Notes: generated by a model from the sequence alone, not told the origin. A DNA stretch of 64,000 bases from Theocolax elegans (GCA_026168455.1 CM047430.1:7682007-7746006), one strand, 5' to 3'. Positions 1 through 12,880 are shown, counted from the stretch's first letter. Numbers and translations: made by a program.

Positions 1-175
1 TGATTAAATATTTTGTATAATACGTAGTGCAAATAAAGAAATATTTTTTGTTTGTAAAAAGTGGAATGCAGGTTTCAATAATCATGTACATGCGTATTGC
101 ATAGAATCAATTGATGAATGGCATATACATATTCTTTAAATGCTTTGTTTAAATACGCTCCTATGATAAGATATA

Positions 176-1007
176 TTTTACGAGATAATGAATCTTATAT
201 TATGTGCTACAATTAACTAATTTTAAAATAAATATATTGTATAAATTTACAGTGAAAATATATGAGCTTCTTACACAAAATGTAATTTGTATTCCTAATT
301 ATAAGACGACTACAATTTATTTGTAGATACTTTTAGAACAATTTTACTAAAAAGCAGAAAAATATGCTAAGTTTTTCTGAAAAATATTTTATAACGTAAC
401 AATTACAATGTTCTAAAATATAAATATTATTTTCTCAAATGTGCAAGAATTCTTCTACTATGTCTATCTAATACCAATTTAGAAAATTTTCTTCTAATAT
501 CCAGCATAATTCTGTTTGAAGCTATAGTGAGATATTTGTAAAAATAAAATTGTATTTTTAAAAGAAAAAATATACGTTTACTTCATTGTTGTTGTGTAAA
601 TACATTAATTTTTTGTCTATTATCAACATTTTAAAATGTATTTTTGTTATAAATGTGCAGAATGTGAAGTGTTTTACGAGATAATGAATCTTATATTATG
701 TGCTACAATTAACTAATTTTAAAATAAATATTATATATGAGCTTCTTATACAAAATATAAAATGTATTCCTAATTATAAGAGGACTACAATTTATTTGTA
801 GATACTTTTAGAACAATTTGACTAAAATGCAGAAAAAATATGCTAAGTTTTTCTGAAAAATATTCGATAACGTAGCATTTACAATATTCTAAAATATAAA
901 TATTATTTTCTCAAATGTACAAGAATTTTTCTACTGTCTATCTAATACCAATTTAGAAAATTTTCTTCTAATATCCAGCATAATTCTGTTTGAAGCTATA
1001 GTGAGAT
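176..1007. repeat. Direct duplication, about 0.35 kb, two copies
   Basis: Copy 1 (about 176-533) and copy 2 (about 672-1007) share nearly the same AT-rich sequence with small indels, separated by about 140 bases of unrelated DNA. Copy 2 lacks a short stretch near the TATATTGTATAAA of copy 1. No coding potential is visible. The rest of 1-2257 is AT-rich DNA in which I see no gene; a slightly more balanced patch at about 1970-2230 has no open frame of note. Confidence 0.85.
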
Positions 1008-2256
1008 TAATTTCTTCTTGCATTAAGCGGATTCTTCTATTCAGCAGAATTCCTTTTTTTGAGTGTATAAATAGTTTTCCATTCATTCATATACATCTTT
1101 TAACCCAAAAATTATGTTTGAAAAATTAATTAAATATTTGTAAAAATAAATGTTCTGAAGTTTAAAAAAATTAACTAATAATTGTATAACCAATTTTGCT
1201 AGTTATTAAAAACTTGGAATATAAAAATTTGGAAAATGTAAGTATATATTGTTTAAAATATGTCTGAGGACTTCACATTTAGAATTATTATTATTCAGAA
1301 ATTTACTCTATTATTTTTAACCATATTTTTTACAATTTTTAATAAAAGAAATTCACAATTTACATAAAATTTATGATTACAAAGGTTTGACATTGTTAAT
1401 TAATTAAATTTTTTGGTTCGTTCATCAAAATCAAATATAATATCCCACATATGAAAATTATCTGCATATATTATTAATATCTCAGTTTCAAATTGTTGTG
1501 CTGTTTTAAAATGGATATAACGATACAAGTCAAATTTATTTAGGTAAAGAATTACAAGAATGAACATTTATTTTAATACTAAAGTACAACTTTTTATCAT
1601 CAATCAGTCAGTTAATAAGTATTTTTTCTTACACTTAAATAATTATATAAAATATGATTTAACTGTATTCTATTTTCAAATATATTTGCACTTTGGAAGA
1701 ATATCTATTTAGTGAGAATTTTTACTTTTGGAGACAAAGGCCGTGATTCGTGTAGTTTTCTTAAGATGTATATAATATATAATTAAATTTTAAATTGAAA
1801 GTTTTAAGAGCATTACAAATCAATTTTTATGTTTTTGCTAATATGTTTTAATATCCTTTCTTAAATAATTATAATATATCGCTCTCTAATATCATTAAGA
1901 TCATATGTCTTGATATCATACACTATAAAATAATAACTTTTCCCCTATTCTTTATTTTCTTCTATCTACATACGCAGATTTATTGAAGCACATGCGCACC
2001 AACACATGTTATGGGAGTTTGTTCCGTGACACTTCTCCTACGTACAGTATCATGCAGTTCACACCACTGCCCATGGAGTTTGCGCTCTTACTTGAGTTCG
2101 TTCAATCTTTTAGATTACTAAGTCAGTAGTCTTTTACGTTCGTTAAATAGGTATAGAGTTCGTGTACATTATATTGTACTGAAGAACTGATGCGCGATAA
2201 TTAAGTATTTTTACTTACATGTTATGTAGAGAAATTGCATTGAAATCACTCAGTTC

Positions 2257-2257
<1 letters not shown>

Positions 2258-2312
<55 letters not shown>
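2258..2312. repeat. (TA)n microsatellite
   Basis: An almost pure TA dinucleotide tract ending in TATGTATATG variants. Confidence 0.95.
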
Positions 2313-2318
<6 letters not shown>

Positions 2319-2486
2319 GTATATGTATGTATTACATGAAAGTATTACTACACATTACTTCGTATCTGGTTACAAAAATTTGAGTATTGTTTAAAGCAAT
2401 GCTACATTATGATAATTTTATATGTAAGAAATTTATTTTGAAAATTTCTTTTTAAAGGTAAATAAAGTCTGTATATATATATATAT

Positions 2487-3482
2487 GAGGTATTCCACGT
2501 GAAGTGGTCCGATCAAAATTTTAAAATGCACCAAATTTTGGGTACACTTTGCAAATGTTTTTCAGAATACAGAAAAAAATTTTTAGGTACTGGAATCTAT
2601 TTGCTCAAAAGTTATTCTAACCTCAAAAAGTGAATTTTTCCATATTTTTTTCAACACCAGCTGGGTTTACCGCTATATAACTCAATATCTATCAACTTTT
2701 ACTATAAAACATTATATGTAACATTCGTTGCTAATTATATCTAGAATTTATTCTTCTGGGTTAGAATTTCTAATCTCAAGGTCAATGTTACATAAACTAC
2801 ATGTCAATATTCAACTTGAAAAAAGTGCAAGTGCGCCACCTTTGATTTTTTCATCCAAAAGTCTAAAAGAAAGCTTGGAGCAATACCTTTCAAATGGTCT
2901 GTAGCATTTTTATGGCCTCCAATTCTGTAAAAAGTTATGACAATTTAAAGAAAGACAAAAAATTCACAAAAATTAACATGGTAATTCCCATTTAAATTTT
3001 TAAAAAAATTTCGTGTTTCTTTAAATTGTCATAACTTTTTACAGAATTGGAGGCCATAAAAATGCTACAAACCATTTGAAAGGTATTGCTCCAAGCTTTC
3101 TTTCAGACTTTTGGATGAAAAAATCAAAGGTGGCGCAATTGCACTTTTTTTAAGTTGAATATTGACATGTAGTTTATGTAACATTGACCTTGAGATTAGA
3201 AATTCTAACCCAGAAGAATAAATTCTAGATATAATTAGCAACGAATGTTACATATAATGTTTTATAGTAAAAGTTGATAGATATTGAGTTATATAGCGGT
3301 AAACCTAGCTGGTGTTAAAAAAAATTTGAAAAAATTCACTTTTTGAGGTTAGAATAACTTTTGAGCAAATAGATTCCAGTACCTAAAAATTTTTTTCTGT
3401 ATTCTGAAAAACATTTGCAAAATGTACCCAAAATTTGGTGCATTTTAAAATTTTGATCGGACCACTTCACGTGGAATACCCC
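2487..3482. mobile_element. 996-bp foldback (hairpin) element
   Basis: The left arm (about 2487-2983) and right arm (about 2992-3482) are reverse complements over nearly their full length, with only scattered mismatches and a centre near 2985. The outermost bases read GRGGTATTCCACGTGAAG and its complement CTTCACGTGGAATACCCC. TA tracts flank both sides, which suits a TA-targeting DNA element. There is no ORF, so it would be non-autonomous. Diverged or truncated relatives lie at 21898-22620, 23648-24370, 25370-25862 and 27480-27994. Confidence 0.85.
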
Positions 3483-3764
3483 ATATATATATATATATAT
3501 CATGCTCTTTAAAATAAATTAGAATTAATTGATAAAACAACTTTTTTTCTAAAATAAGTTTACTATAATAAATCGATTTAAATCGTAGAAATAAAATTTT
3601 ATATGTAGATCCTAAAAATAATGGAATTTTTCTATTTTTTAATAATCCGATAAATCAAAAAAGGAAATTCGGCCGGATTAGTTGGATAACATAGGGGTTA
3701 GTTATTTTTTAAAAATATAAGTGGGGAGAAATAATAGCGCCTGGATAAATATACACTTGCATAC

Positions 3765-3770
<6 letters not shown>

Positions 3771-3814
<44 letters not shown>

Positions 3815-3825
3815 ATATATATATA
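3771..3825. repeat. (TA)n microsatellite with self-complementary ends
   Basis: A TA tract containing a short TATGTATGTATA interruption, with an ATAATTATATA-type sequence at each end in inverted orientation. The surrounding DNA from 3483 to 4540 is AT-rich and I see no gene in it. Confidence 0.85.
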
Positions 3826-4546
3826 ATTATGTAGCTTTCATTAAAAAAATAAATTTTTTTGCTCTTAATTGAAAAATAATTTTGTGTATTGTAAGATATA
3901 TATATTTATAGCAAAAATATTGGAAATAACTTACTATAATAGAAACACGTTTCAACCAAACTTCAGTTTCCTTTAAATGTCTTGGCGGTGGATAATGCAT
4001 ATATAGTAAACTACAAAGATCTTTACTACGTTTTAGATAAATGTATGCAATTAAATCATCACTGATACATGATGGATGGAGGCTTCTCGTAGTTTCATTT
4101 TTAATAATCTATAAGGAATTGGATCTATTGTTATATACAGAATATTATTACAGCCTTTATAATTTTTTGTTATGTATTTATTTCTATATAATTAAGTATT
4201 TCTAACCAATGTATATTATTTCTATTTAAAAATTTATATCTTCAGAATAACTTATTAAAGTAGGTTGTGAAATTATTCAATAAGTTATCTGATATAATTT
4301 TATAATGCAATTATGTGGAATAGATCATACATTGTGTTTCAATTATTTTCATAAACAGAGTTAAACTATAATTTTAATTCTAGTTATTGACTGGATCTAC
4401 AAATATTTGAAGTTTAACAGTTGCCTCATTGTATGAAGCTTGATAGGATATTATATAACTAAAGTAGGATTTTAATTTTATTTGCACACCTCTTCTTCTC
4501 TCTTCTCTATATATTCTTTTTTCTTTATTATATATATATATATATT

Positions 4547-5110
4547 GTAACGAATCAATGTAATATTTGATTATATTACATTGCTCGTTACATTCTCTCT
4601 CTCTCTCTGTCTAGCCTGTGTATCAAAAGGCGCGAAAGCGCCTGACGCAAGTATAGGCGCGAGAGCCATTATATACAGCTAACTAGCCCCCCAGATTTTT
4701 ACTTTTTAACCACTTCAATATTACTTATTTATTTTGTGCTATTGGCCACGCATTACTTTCCTTATTGCTAACCCTCACTGTACAACAAGTTTTGTCCGAA
4801 TTCATTCACGCATGTTCAAAAAAATCGATGCCAAAGATATTGCTTGCTGAATTCATTTTCTCGATTTTTGCTTCTTCCCATTTTTCGTCTCCCTATGTAT
4901 ATATATGTCTATAGAAAGCAAAAAGAGATAGCGATATGGGAGATGTGTGAGATAGAAAGACAGCGTTGCGCGTTAGCCGGTCATAGAACACACGTACATC
5001 CCAACGATTGGCAGTACATTTAGTTTAGATGTGGCAGCAACAGGGCGCTATATTATACTAGTACTCTCTGTTGACATGCATTTTGTTTGGTTATAGTTTT
5101 ATATCAAAGT
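4547..5110. other. Unassigned, less AT-rich segment with a terminal hairpin
   Basis: It opens with an imperfect palindrome (about 4547-4592, GTAACGAATCAATG against CATTGCTCGTTAC) and a CT run (4593-4610). It then has several CG-containing stretches, such as GGCGCGAAAGCGCC near 4630. No long open frame is present. It could be part of an unrecognised transposon or an upstream regulatory region, and I cannot decide between them. Confidence 0.4.
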
Positions 5111-5120
5111 ATGAAGTATT

Positions 5121-5391
5121 CAACATTCATTTATTGTGACAAATTTTTTATTAATTTAAATTTTCTGAATTATTCTGATAAAAATTAATTTTTTTAATTT
5201 TCTATAATCATAGGAAGGTTGTCGATACAATGCATTGCACATTGCAGTCAAAGTTTCAACATTCATTTATTGTGACAAATTTCTTATTAATTTAAATTTT
5301 CTGAATTTTTCTGATTAAAAATTAATTTTTTAAATTTTTTATAATCATAGGAAGGTTGTCGATACAATGCTTTGCACATTGCAGTCAAAGT
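5121..5391. repeat. Tandem duplication, about 136-bp unit, two copies
   Basis: The unit beginning CAACATTCATTTATTGTGAC at 5121 is repeated from 5257, including the GGAAGGTTGTCGATACAATG segment. The differences are a few substitutions and indels. Confidence 0.9.
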
Positions 5392-5522
5392 CACACAAAG
5401 TCCACAAATGTGTAAATTATAATTATGGTACATTGGACATCCAGAATTTGTTAAAATGTTTTATGATGAAACCGATAAAACCAAACGTTATGTAGGTAGG
5501 ACATACATGTTACAAGATTTTG

Positions 5523-6195
5523 TTAAAACATGGTGAAATTTACTACAGCTCCAGTGATTGGAAATAAATAGTACAATTATTATGTTACTCGAGTAACTGG
5601 GAAGTCCATTCATATATATGCATTATATGCAAGCTATCATGTGATGAATTGTTATCAATTGATTTGTTTTAGTTTTATTTTTTTGCCAGAAAGTCTCTCG
5701 AGAGCATATATTCATGAAATGAAATAGAAACTTTACATATATAAGATAGTTTGCGTATAATCTCAATAGACTTCCCAGTGACTCCTGTCTAGTGGATATA
5801 ATTTAAGAATTGTTTAAACATGGTGAAATTCACTACAGCTTCAGTGATTGGATATAAATAGTACAATATTATTATATTACTCGAATAACTGGAAAGTCCA
5901 TTCAGATTATACACAAGCTATATGTGGTTGAATTCTTATCAATTGGTTTGTTTTACATTTAATTGTTTGACACAAAGTCTCCTGAGAGGATATATTAATG
6001 AAGTAAAAGAGAAACTTTATATATATAAAATAGCTTGCGTATAGTCTCAATAGACTTCCCAGTGACTCCAGTCTAGTGGATATAAATTAAGAATTGTTTA
6101 AACATGGTGAAATTCACTACAGCTTCAGTGATTGGATATAAATAGTACAATATTAACTCGAGTAACTGGGAAGTCCGTTCAGATTATATTAGTTT
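5523..6195. repeat. Tandem repeat, about 285-bp unit, carrying a small MITE-like inverted repeat
   Basis: The unit starting AACATGGTGAAATT(T/C)ACTAC recurs near 5528, 5817 and 6101. Inside each complete unit an inverted pair, AGTAACTGGGAAGTCC against GACTTCCCAGTGACTCC, bounds about 195 bp (about 5588-5787 and 5880-6068). The third unit is truncated after the first terminus. No coding potential. Confidence 0.75.
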
Positions 6196-7010
6196 ATACT
6201 TTTCAATAGAGCAATAGTAACACTTTCTTCTTTCTTTAAAGGACAATTTTTACTTTTTACCCTATTGTAAAGAGTAATTTTTATATTTTGCACTGTTCAA
6301 AGAGTAATTTTAGTTGTTTAGTCGTTTAAAAGGTGTTGTTTTGGGATTTTTAACGTTACTCAAAGAGTAGTAAAGTCATCAAATTACTCATTTAAGGTTC
6401 AATTTTTACTTTTTGGGGTTAAGAGTGTGTGAAGAAACTTTTTTAATTTAACTGAATTTTCCTGAACAAAATGTCAGATCCAAATTACACGGATCTACTC
6501 CTTTCAACATAAATATTATAATTAATATATTAAAAAAAAATCTAAAAAAATTCCTAACAGGTAGCTTAAAACAAAAGCAAGGGCATAGCGTTATGATTTT
6601 TTAAGAAATAATAATTTTTTTAATAATAATTGAGTAAACATTTTTTAGATGCTAATTATTAGTAAATAAGTCATAAACTTTTAACGCAAACATTGTAATT
6701 TTAAATAATCAATTTAAAAATTAGAAAAATTTTGGGTATATTGCTAAAACATTCAGACTAAGACATTCATTGCTAAGACATTTTTAAGTTTTAATAATCA
6801 CAAAATATAAATTAAAAATAGACGGATTTCATTAATCAATAGGTAAAGCAAAAAAATTTGTTTAAACATAGTTTATAGGAACAACACGAAAAAAATATCT
6901 CACTTCTGCGCTGATGCGTACAAATTTTTTAGCGACTTTACAATGCGATGGTTTTTGTTATTGGCGTTGAAAAAATTTCACTTCCACATACTCTGATGTA
7001 GAATTTAGTG

Positions 7011-8073
7011 CTGTTTCAGAATCCCTGGTCAAATATTTGGCCAGATTTAAAGGAGAAATGACAAAACCAATTTAAATACTACAAAAAATACCAATATTAA
7101 TTAAAAAAAAACTTTTACTCCTTTTTTTCAGAATGTTATTGCAAATATAATCTATGCTCAAAATATGAAGAAAAGTGAAGAGAATAGTTGCTCCCTAACA
7201 CAAAATCTCACGTGAGATCTCATGCCAAAATCTTATCCGACTTTTCACTCGGACCGCTGCTTAAACTTCTCAAATAATAAGAAATCAATTTATGAATATG
7301 GTGAGTCACTTACTAAGTGATAACAGAAAGCGTTTCAGACATATTTTCGATTTTTAGAAATTTCTCACATGAGATCTCACGTGAGATCTCACGTGAGAAA
7401 TATTCAACGGTCGAAAATATTTTTAAAAATCGAAAATATGCTAAAAACGCTTTGAAACCTTGATTTTTGAACTCATGTGGGGGGTGTTATCACTTAATAA
7501 GTGACTCACCATATACATAAATTGATTTCGTTTAAGCAGCGGTCCCGGTGAAAAGTCGGATGAGATTTTGGCATGAGATCTCACGTGAGATTTTGTAATA
7601 GAGCTGTTTAAATCAGTATTTTTTGAATAATACACGCTTTTTCAAATTATTGTTAATTTATCGAATAAGTAACCTTGAATCATCATAATAACTTATATAT
7701 TATATCTTCTTTGATAAACATAAATATCTTACCATATAGTTATATACATGGTGGGATCTATGTGCTATCGTAAATGTATCAAGAAAGTAACAAATCGTAA
7801 ATTTTCGTTCATTTCTGGCGTTATTTGCAGACTATAAGGTAGATAAAAAATTTTTTTCACTAAAAGTAACTTGTTTAAAGTGCAACTATTCTCTTCGCTT
7901 TTCTTCACATTTTGAGTGTACATTATATTTTTTTAAGTATACATTATATTAGCGATAAAATTCTAAAAAACTCGAGAACAAATTTTTTTCTCAAATTTTG
8001 GTGTTTTTTTGTTTACATTGGTCTTATCATTTTTGCTTTAAATCTGGCCAAAATTTTGACAAGGGATTCTGAC
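7011..8073. mobile_element. Nested palindromic (foldback) element
   Basis: Outer arms: about 7011-7192 (CAGAATCCCTGGTCAAATATTTGGCCAG and onward) pair with about 7876-8073. Inner arms: 7201-7320 pair with about 7481-7597 and carry the repeated motif ATCTCACGTGAGAT, which is itself palindromic. A further block of the same motif sits at the inner centre (about 7364-7402). The right side is longer than the left by about 270 bases, so an insertion or deletion has broken the symmetry. No gene. Confidence 0.7.
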
Positions 8074-10609
8074 AGCAGAAAATCTTAAGTCAGAATGTCT
8101 AGAAGCAAAATTTTTTTTAACACGTATGAATTACGCGTTTTTGCGCTCTAAAAATAGGGCCTAAAGTAACCTTTTAGCAACCGGCGTGCGCAAAAGTACT
8201 TTAGCGCTGCCGAGATTCAACAAACAAGAAAGACTCATTATTTTATCTGCTCCCTAAATTTAGCGATTTAGATATTTATTTAGATAGTGGTGTATGTGTA
8301 TAATATTAAGCTCCATAAAAAGTTTCTGCAATAGAAAGTACTGAAATCAAAATAGTAACGGCAACTATTTTATAGATATCAACAGAAATTTTTTATTTAT
8401 TTATTAAATATTCCACGTTGAATTTGTGCCTCTAGACAGTATACTTTACATAAAACACCATCTACGAAGGTGTCAACATTCGCAAGTATGGTTTCCAATC
8501 ACACTTTCAAAAATGTTATCTGATAAAAAAATCTTTAATTATTACTCCCATCTTATTTCTACTTATATTTTGCTTAAAGTCCATAAAAAGTTTCTGCAAT
8601 AGAAGGTACTGCAATCAAATGTCGACAAGTAATTTTAATTAAATATTTATATATTTTTTTTGCTTAAACTTCATAAAGTTTCTGCAATAGAAAGTACTGA
8701 AATCAAAGCGGAATTATCGACAAGTATTTTTTACCATACCATAGATTTATTTTAATTAAAATTTATATATTTTGCTTTAAACTTCCTAAAAAGTTTCTGC
8801 AATAGAAAGTACTGAAATCAAAGCGAAATAATCGACAAGTATTTTTTACCATACCATACATTGCATTTTTTTGAATTAAACTTTTATATATTTTGCTTAA
8901 AGTCTATAAAAAGTTTTAATTAATTTCCACAAAACTGATAAAAAAAAAACTTCTTTTTTTTATTCTCTTTAAATAAACAATGTATATCCTTCCCGTGCTT
9001 TACATCAGTAGATACACAATTTTATAGAATAATAATAATTAATTTGTGCAAAATTAATTTCTGCATAACTAATTAAAACTAATTTCTCTCTTTTTTATGC
9101 ACTTTAAATAAAATAATACTTGCACCACGCGTTGCATTGCCATCTTTCTTTTGAATTATACGTCTGATTTGAATTAAATAGCGTATTGCCCAGACGGCAA
9201 TTTATTTTTCCAGAAAGAGCTAAGAAAAGCTAATAAATTTTATAATCAATTTATAATATGCAGATTTTGGACTCTGTTAATAGTTAGTAAGAATTTATAA
9301 CTTCTATATTAGCTCTTCTTAGCTTTTGCTAGATTTTATTAGCTTTTAGGTTTTTTTCAAAAGCAAAAGAAATGTGTGAGTTTGAAAAAGCTAATAACTA
9401 CTAATAACTTTTTTAAATTATAATATACAGTAAATAAGTATTTAGAATTTTTATGAATATTTACCAATAGCAATCTTTTATTAATAGCTTTTGTTTTTTT
9501 GCATACATCACTTAGAAACAGCTAAAAACAGTTAAATATAGGAAAATGCAACAGTTACTATTAGTGTCATTTTATCGTTTTTCACGATATTTTCGAAATA
9601 CAAAAATCTAATAAAACCTAATAAAGTTTAGAAATATTTACGAAAATTTAAAAACAACTAATAAAATCTTATATACATTACCAAATTTTTTAAACTATTA
9701 CTAGAGTCCAAAATCCGCACTTTGTAAAGTGTTATGAAAATCTAATAAAAGCTAATAATTTTTAATAAGTATTCATAAAAATTATTCGCATATGATTATT
9801 TCCGCTAGGGTGCATATGCATATTTATATATCAAAGACTTATAAAATATTTTAAGTTTTTTCTTATTAAGTAAAATTTATAAGATTTATATAACGACATT
9901 ATATCTTTCTAATGAGGCCTATATGTCGACACAGCGATTGATTTTGATTTGCTTTTGCAGTGAAATGAAGCACTAGTACTTGATAATTTTATGGTAAAAA
10001 AAGAAATGGATATAATAAAAAATGGTAATACATTTTAGTTTAGATGTAAAACATTAGAATGCTTTATTTGACCATATTATTTTACACGATAACCTATACT
10101 AAATACCATCGATATAAGAGGTTATTAGTAGGTCAAAAATAACTCGACTGAAATACTTAGTCAATGGTGGTGCAAGTATTATTTTATTTAAAGAGCATAA
10201 AAAAGAGAGAAATTAGTTTTAATTAGTTATGCAGAAATTAATTTTGCACAAATTAATTATTATTATTCTATAAAATTGTTTATCTACTGATGTAAAGCAC
10301 GGGAAGGATATACATTGTTTATTTAAAGAGAATAAAAAAAAGAAGTTTTTTTTTATCAGTTTGTGGAAATTAATTAAAACTTTTTATGAAGTTTGAAGCA
10401 AAATATATAAAATGTAATTAAAATAAATCTATGGTATCGTAAAAAATACTTGTCGATAATCCCGCTTTGATTTCAGTACTTTCTATTGCAGAAACTTTAT
10501 GAAGTTTAAGCAAAAAAAATATATAAATATTTAATTAAAATTACTTGTCGATATTCGATTGCAGTACCTTCTATTGCAGAAACTGTTTATGGAGTTTAAG
10601 CAAAATATA

Positions 10610-11796
10610 TGTAACGGAGTGAATCTTTGCCGGGCCTTGCTGAGATTCCAGGATTCAGGTTTTAAGGAATTTGAAATAAAGTACCACTATTTATAATAAA
10701 GGTTAATTATATTAAGACTATGTACAAATATACAAAAGAACTAAAGATATAATGCAAATGTTGCCAGCCCGCCTGGTCTTGGTCGGGTGAAGTAGTTAAC
10801 TAGTCTGTAATCAAATCAAGACAAAATACTTAATTATTACGCGACCTACGAACTTTACAATGCTATCTTATAACTAGTTTCCTAAACGGACGCAACTAGC
10901 GGTTATCGTGTATGCTCGCACGGAAATACGGTTCGGGATAATCCCCGTGTGCTCACGAGGATTCGGTCGGGATAATCTACGTGTGCTCACGAAGATACGG
11001 TCGGCATAACTCACGTGTGCTCACGAGGATAATCTACGTGTGCTCACGAAGATACGGTCGGGATAACCCACGTGTGCTCACGAGGGTGCGGTCGGATAAT
11101 CTACGTGTGCTCACGAAGATATGGTCGGGAAATAATCCACGTGTGCTCACGAGGATACGGTCGAGATAATCCACGTGTGCTCACGAGGATACGGTCGAGA
11201 TAATCCACGTGTGCTCACGAGGATACGGACAGGATTAGACACCACGTGTGCTCACGAGGTGACTACGGTAGGATGCGGTTACGGTAACGGTCGGTACGGT
11301 ATACGGTAACTAGTGTTTACGAACGTGTGCTCACGAACGTATCTACGGGCGCCTGCACCAGGGTTAGGATTTAGTCTGGCCATGTGCTCATGACCAGCTT
11401 CCTCCGGCCCCCTGATCCAGACTGGTTACGGCGGTTCTCGGCGCGCCTTATATACCCGATCTGCGAGAGCGCGCATGCGCAGTTCGCGGTTGCCCCACTC
11501 CGAACGAGGTCAATGAACTGGCCCGTAGGCGCAGTAGTAGGGGAGCGGTCAATGACCCTAATCTATTTATAGCGCGGTCGTTGAACTCGCGTTTAACGGC
11601 ACGTGTCTATCGCGAAGCTATCTTAATATACTACGTACTTATTATTATTATATAAACAAAGTTTATTAATTAATTGTAAATATTATTATACATTCTTATT
11701 GGTTACAGAGGATTTGGTCTCGGATAATTATAGTAAATTAACAATTTATAAAATAATTTTACGCAATACTAGTGCGTGTGCTTATCACACGTCACA
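10610..11796 (-). mobile_element. Solo LTR, Gypsy type, 1,187 bp
   Basis: Read on the minus strand it begins TGTGACGTGTG and ends CTCCGTTACA, matching the TGTGA...GTTACA/GTCACA termini of the two Gypsy elements further right. TATA (10606-10609 and 11797-11800) flanks it. The opposite arm of the surrounding foldback keeps the uninterrupted site (GCAAAATATAAGTAG when complemented, near 8561-8576), so the empty site is visible in the same window. No internal gag or pol remains, as expected after LTR-LTR recombination. Confidence 0.85.
10915..11350. repeat. Minisatellite inside the solo LTR
   Basis: About ten imperfect units of roughly 30-35 bp, each built around CGTGTGCTCACGARGATACG followed by GTCGGGATAATC. 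A short open frame across it is a consequence of the repeat and is not evidence of coding. Confidence 0.9.
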
Positions 11797-12062
11797 TATA
11801 AGTAGAAATAGGATGGGAGTAATAATTATAGATTTTTTTATCAGATAACATTTTTGAAAGTGTGATTGGAAACCATACTTGCGAATGTTGACACCTTCGT
11901 AGATGGTGTTTTATGTAAAGTATACTGTCTAGAGGCACAAATTCAACTTGGAATATTTAGTAAATAAATAAAAAATTTCTATTGATATCTATAAAATAGT
12001 TGCCGTTACTATTTTGATTTCAGTACTTTCAATTGCAGAAACTTTTTATGGAGCTTAATATT

Positions 12063-12843
12063 TTAATCTTTACAGCTGTTACAGTTCGACGTTCGACGAT
12101 TTTCGACGATTTTCGCGGACCTTCGTCAAGGTAAAAGTAGGGAAAGAGAGAGAGAGTTTTCGGTTCGTAAGTGCGATAGCACTTAGACTAAACTCAACCG
12201 GCGAGAGACTAATATCAACCGTGAGACTAAACTCAACCGGCGAGAGACTGATATCAACCATGAGATTGAATTCAACCGTTAGACTGATATCAACCGTGTG
12301 ATTAATCTCAACCCTCGTGAAAAACTTTGTTGTTTTATTCTTCTTTCCATATTTTTGATTGCCTCGTGCCGCTTGTGATCCTAGTGCTGTGCTGGTGACC
12401 CAGTGAGGCGGTGATAGTTTATTCGGCGACGACGCAGCCCAGGAAGCTAAGGAGAGTAGCGATCACACAGACTTCGCCTGGTTATTTAATTATCCATGGC
12501 GGCTCACGCACTGTAAGTGCCATTTTTGTAGTCTCTCTCTTTCTCTCTTTATTTATGTCGCGTATCGACCTGCGATCCCGCGTGCAGCGGCACGCGTGTA
12601 TTACTTTTGTTTGATAATATACTCTTGGTTTTTTATTTTTAAATAAACATCGTGTTTCTCTTCTTATTGTTTGCCCTTTTATTTTCGTTCGCATTCGCTA
12701 AGTAAAGGATACCGCCGCCTCCGCCTATACGTGTCTTATAGACTCGTATTATTAGTGAGCGGCTGATCGCGTAGTGAGACTATTGTTTAACGGTAGTCAA
12801 TTAGCATTATTTATTATAATTATTAAAAAAAATAGCAAAACCG

Positions 12844-12847
<4 letters not shown>
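12063..12847. other. Unassigned, moderately GC-rich segment with a short minisatellite
   Basis: From about 12170 to 12315 a roughly 27-29-bp motif (GAGACTRAWATCAACCGT type) repeats about five to six times. An AATAAA-containing stretch (TTTTTAAATAAACATCG) is near 12637. No open frame above 72 codons. The composition resembles the GC-rich parts of the LTRs in this window, but I found no paired terminus, so it stays unassigned. Confidence 0.4.

Positions 12848-12880
<33 letters not shown>

Larger units (their letters stand above)
8302..12062. mobile_element. Large foldback element with about 0.7-0.8-kb arms
   Basis: The left arm (about 8302-9125) and the right arm (about 10168-12062, excluding the LTR inserted at 10610-11796) are reverse complements. 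The outer ends read AATATTAAGCTCC and GGAGCTTAATATT. Each arm contains repeated modules with a TTTCTGCAATAGAAAGTACT core: near 8323, 8588, 8678 and 8793 on the left, and near 10466, 10550 and 12018 on the right, inverted. The roughly 1.04-kb loop (9126-10167) is AT-rich, rich in AGCTAATAA motifs, and holds a smaller inverted repeat around TTTTGGACTCT. No transposase was found. Confidence 0.75.

Noticed and set aside
4547..5394. Possible LTR from TGTAACGAATC (4547) to GTCACA (5389-5394)
   Set aside because: No matching target duplication, and the right end falls inside a 136-bp tandem duplication; the ends look coincidental.
10915..11350. CRISPR-like direct repeat array
   Set aside because: Units are contiguous minisatellite repeats without unique spacers, inside a eukaryotic LTR.
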